15,022 nt of DNA from Oscillospiraceae bacterium (GTDB lineage: Bacteria > Bacillota_A > Clostridia > Oscillospirales > Oscillospiraceae). The stretch covers positions 1 to 15,022 of the forward strand of contig JAFYVA010000109.1 in NCBI GenBank assembly GCA_017549325.1, in the 5' to 3' direction. This document shows, piece by piece, positions 13,887 to 15,022 of the stretch (position 1 is the stretch's first letter; the number at the start of each line of letters is the position of its first letter). The position numbers were made by a program, and so were the translations under genes. The notes under the pieces were generated by a model, which ran no database searches, was not told where the DNA came from, and saw only the letters and a program-made list of their open reading frames with translations.

Positions 13887-14648
13887 TTAAAAACCGTGTT
13901 TTTTCAATTCTTCACTCAGTTCGATGCGACGCTTTTTCAGGAAAGAGCGGAGCTGTTTTTTATGATGGCAGAGTTTTTCGGGACAGTTGATGCACTTGAG
14001 GCTCGCGTTTGACTGCTCGTAGAACCGTTCGGGGTGTCGGTGGTAGGTCAATTCCCAGACGACCAGCAGCACCAACGCCAGACCGAGGAGGCTCCAGGTG
14101 TACACAGAGGGGATCAGCAGCAGGGGAGTGAACATCATGGCGTAGTCCCAGTTGTAGATGCGGCAGCTGCCGCAGCACTTGTTCTTCATAAACCATGTCT
14201 GGAAGGGGCAGAAGAACAGGATGCAGATCATATCACAGACACCGTAGGCCAATGCGACCATCAGCAGGATGTACTTGTCGATGATGTGTGTGAAGTAAAG
14301 CGCATAGATAGCGCCATTGAGCGCGATCCAGGCAAAGAAGATGGCCCAGATAGGCTTCTCGGAAGGCTTGTCCAGTTTGTTGCCTGTGGGCTGATGGTTC
14401 TTTTGAAACTGTTTCTGACAACCCATACTCTCGTAGGAAGAGGGGAACAGGCGCAGAACCATTTCCACGGCATAGACCAGCCAGATAATACCGAAAACCC
14501 AACGGAAAGTGTGAAGAACGGTATGGGAAAACTCTTCGCCGCCTAACTTCGCAACGACATACAGTACCAGTGCAACCAAGAGAAGAGCGGAGCGATATAC
14601 CAGCTTGAAATAATGCAATGCAGAGATTTTTGACAGTTTCAGCTTCAT
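13887..14648 (-). CDS. Cys-rich multi-pass membrane protein of unknown function
   Basis: 253 residues, about five hydrophobic segments (near 14-33, 48-67, 100-119, 125-147 and 171-199), no signal peptide. Two cysteine groups stand out: C147 with C158, C159 and C162 (KCCGSCRIYNWDYAMMFTP) next to the fourth membrane segment, and C219-x2-C222-x4-C227-HH (CINCPEKLCHH) in a Lys/Arg-rich C-terminal tail predicted to be cytoplasmic. The spacing suggests a bound metal or Fe-S centre. I believe similar unnamed proteins occur in other Clostridia but cannot assign a function. AGGAGA precedes the ATG, and a good promoter stands upstream. nagA follows after 23 nt, so the two are co-transcribed, which may hint at a role in amino-sugar or wall metabolism; that is speculative. 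Confidence 0.75.
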   Translation of the reverse strand: MKLKLSKISALHYFKLVYRSALLLVALVLYVVAKLGGEEFSHTVLHTFRWVFGIIWLVYAVEMVLRLFPSSYESMGCQKQFQKNHQPTGNKLDKPSEKPIWAIFFAWIALNGAIYALYFTHIIDKYILLMVALAYGVCDMICILFFCPFQTWFMKNKCCGSCRIYNWDYAMMFTPLLLIPSVYTWSLLGLALVLLVVWELTYHRHPERFYEQSNASLKCINCPEKLCHHKKQLRSFLKKRRIELSEELKKHGF

Positions 14649-14683
14649 TTTTGTCTCCTGAAGGGGAATTTACATATATGGTC

Positions 14684-14712
14684 AGTATACCGCATATTTT
14701 ACCAAAAAGCAA
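14684..14712 (-). promoter_or_regulatory. Promoter of the membrane protein-nagA operon
   Basis: On the minus strand TTGCTT (14712-14707) and TATACT (14689-14684) are 17 nt apart, a good sigma-70-type match, with the start codon about 36 nt further on. No repeat resembling the elements near the regulator gene is visible here. Confidence 0.65.
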
Positions 14713-14798
14713 CAAAAGAAGCCCTTGTTTTGGAAACAAGAACTTCATAAAATCAGTGCGGCCTTCATGCTGGGCGTAAGAAACGGGAAATTCAATAC

Positions 14799-14832
14799 AG
14801 AAGGCTCTGATCGAGATCGATCAGAGCCTTCT
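14799..14832 (-). terminator. Long inverted repeat just after the tRNA, possible tRNA terminator
   Basis: A 16-bp perfect dyad (14799-14814 with 14817-14832) with essentially no loop lies 3 nt beyond the encoded CCA end. It would form a strong hairpin in the tRNA precursor and probably ends or protects the transcript. No U-run follows, so classical intrinsic termination is uncertain. Confidence 0.5.
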
Positions 14833-14835
14833 TCG

Positions 14836-14911
14836 TGGTCCGAGTGAGGCGACTTGAACGCCCGGCCTCTTGGTCCCGAACCAAGCGCGCTACCAGCTGC
14901 GCTACACCCGG
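14836..14911 (-). tRNA. tRNA-Pro (anticodon CGG), CCA encoded
   Basis: A 76-nt cloverleaf. The acceptor stem CCGGGTG pairs with CACTCGG (one G-U), followed by A73 and an encoded CCA. The D stem is GCGC/GCGC. The anticodon stem CTTGG/CCAAG holds the loop TTCGGGA, giving anticodon CGG, which reads CCG proline codons. The T stem is GGGCG/CGCCT with loop TTCAAGT. All stems pair, so it should be functional. Confidence 0.93.
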
Positions 14912-14931
14912 ATGCTGTTTTCAGCCTTACT

Positions 14932-14960
14932 ATTATATGAACTTTTTACCCGGATGTCAA
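14932..14960 (-). promoter_or_regulatory. Consensus promoter of tRNA-Pro
   Basis: On the minus strand a perfect TTGACA (14960-14955) and a perfect TATAAT (14937-14932) are exactly 17 nt apart. The predicted start is about 14 nt before the mature tRNA 5' end, as usual for a strong stable-RNA promoter. Confidence 0.9.
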
Positions 14961-15014
14961 GAGAAAAAGGTACAGTTCTACCAATGTTTGCCATCTCATA
15001 TTATGTGGGTAAAC

Positions 15015-15022
15015 AGGAGGTG
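15015..15022 (+). promoter_or_regulatory. Ribosome binding site of a gene starting beyond the window
   Basis: The last eight bases are AGGAGGTG, a near-ideal ribosome site on the plus strand with no start codon left in the window. A TATTAT at 14999-15004 is too close to be a confident -10. Confidence 0.5.

Noticed and set aside
1..15022. CRISPR arrays, IS elements, rRNA, phage genes
   Set aside because: I looked for regularly spaced repeats, transposase motifs and terminal repeats and saw none.

Overview
The window looks like a chromosomal segment of a GC-rich gut Clostridium, probably Oscillospiraceae/Ruminococcaceae. This is inference from gene families, strong AGGAGG ribosome sites, high-GC codon use in strongly expressed genes and AT-rich intergenic regions; no 16S or marker gene is present to settle it. 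There is no sign of phage, IS elements or CRISPR.

Left part, minus strand. The window opens inside a flavodoxin-family NAD(P)H:FMN-type reductase (partial, 1-350). A GC-rich hairpin at 438-464 separates it from a three-gene ribose/galactose-type ABC importer operon read right to left: dual ATPase (4079-2607), permease (2592-1606), lipoprotein binding protein (1530-490). The ATPase has no ATG: its ribosome site and family alignment point to an ACG start.

Control region and regulator. A 300-bp divergent region (4080-4379) carries direct repeats and an inverted repeat. It separates the ABC operon from an 809-aa regulator (4380-6809) made of an N-terminal cupin-like region, an AraC-type HTH and a C-terminal glycoside hydrolase family 39-like domain. 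Both catalytic glutamates of that domain appear substituted, so I read it as a sugar- or glycoside-sensing pseudoenzyme.

Central operon, plus strand (7058-12673), six tightly spaced genes: Gfo/Idh/MocA oxidoreductase; TIM-barrel alpha subunit and small beta subunit of the C-glycoside deglycosidase type (DgpC/DgpB, DUF6379-like); a second sugar phosphate isomerase/epimerase-like TIM barrel; a second Gfo/Idh/MocA oxidoreductase; and a ROK sugar kinase. The simplest model is import of an intact glycoside by the ABC system, oxidation at sugar C3, non-hydrolytic cleavage of the 3-oxo-glycoside by the alpha/beta enzyme, re-reduction of the 3-oxo-sugar and phosphorylation by the kinase. No classical catalytic glycoside hydrolase is present. 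The actual glycoside cannot be read from sequence.

Right part. A bidirectional terminator (12691-12720) ends the operon. Convergent on the minus strand lie nagA (13863-12733) and, upstream of it in the same transcript, a Cys-rich multi-pass membrane protein of unknown function (14648-13887) with a clear promoter. A tRNA-Pro(CGG) with an almost ideal promoter lies at 14911-14836. The window ends in a ribosome binding site for a gene that starts outside it.
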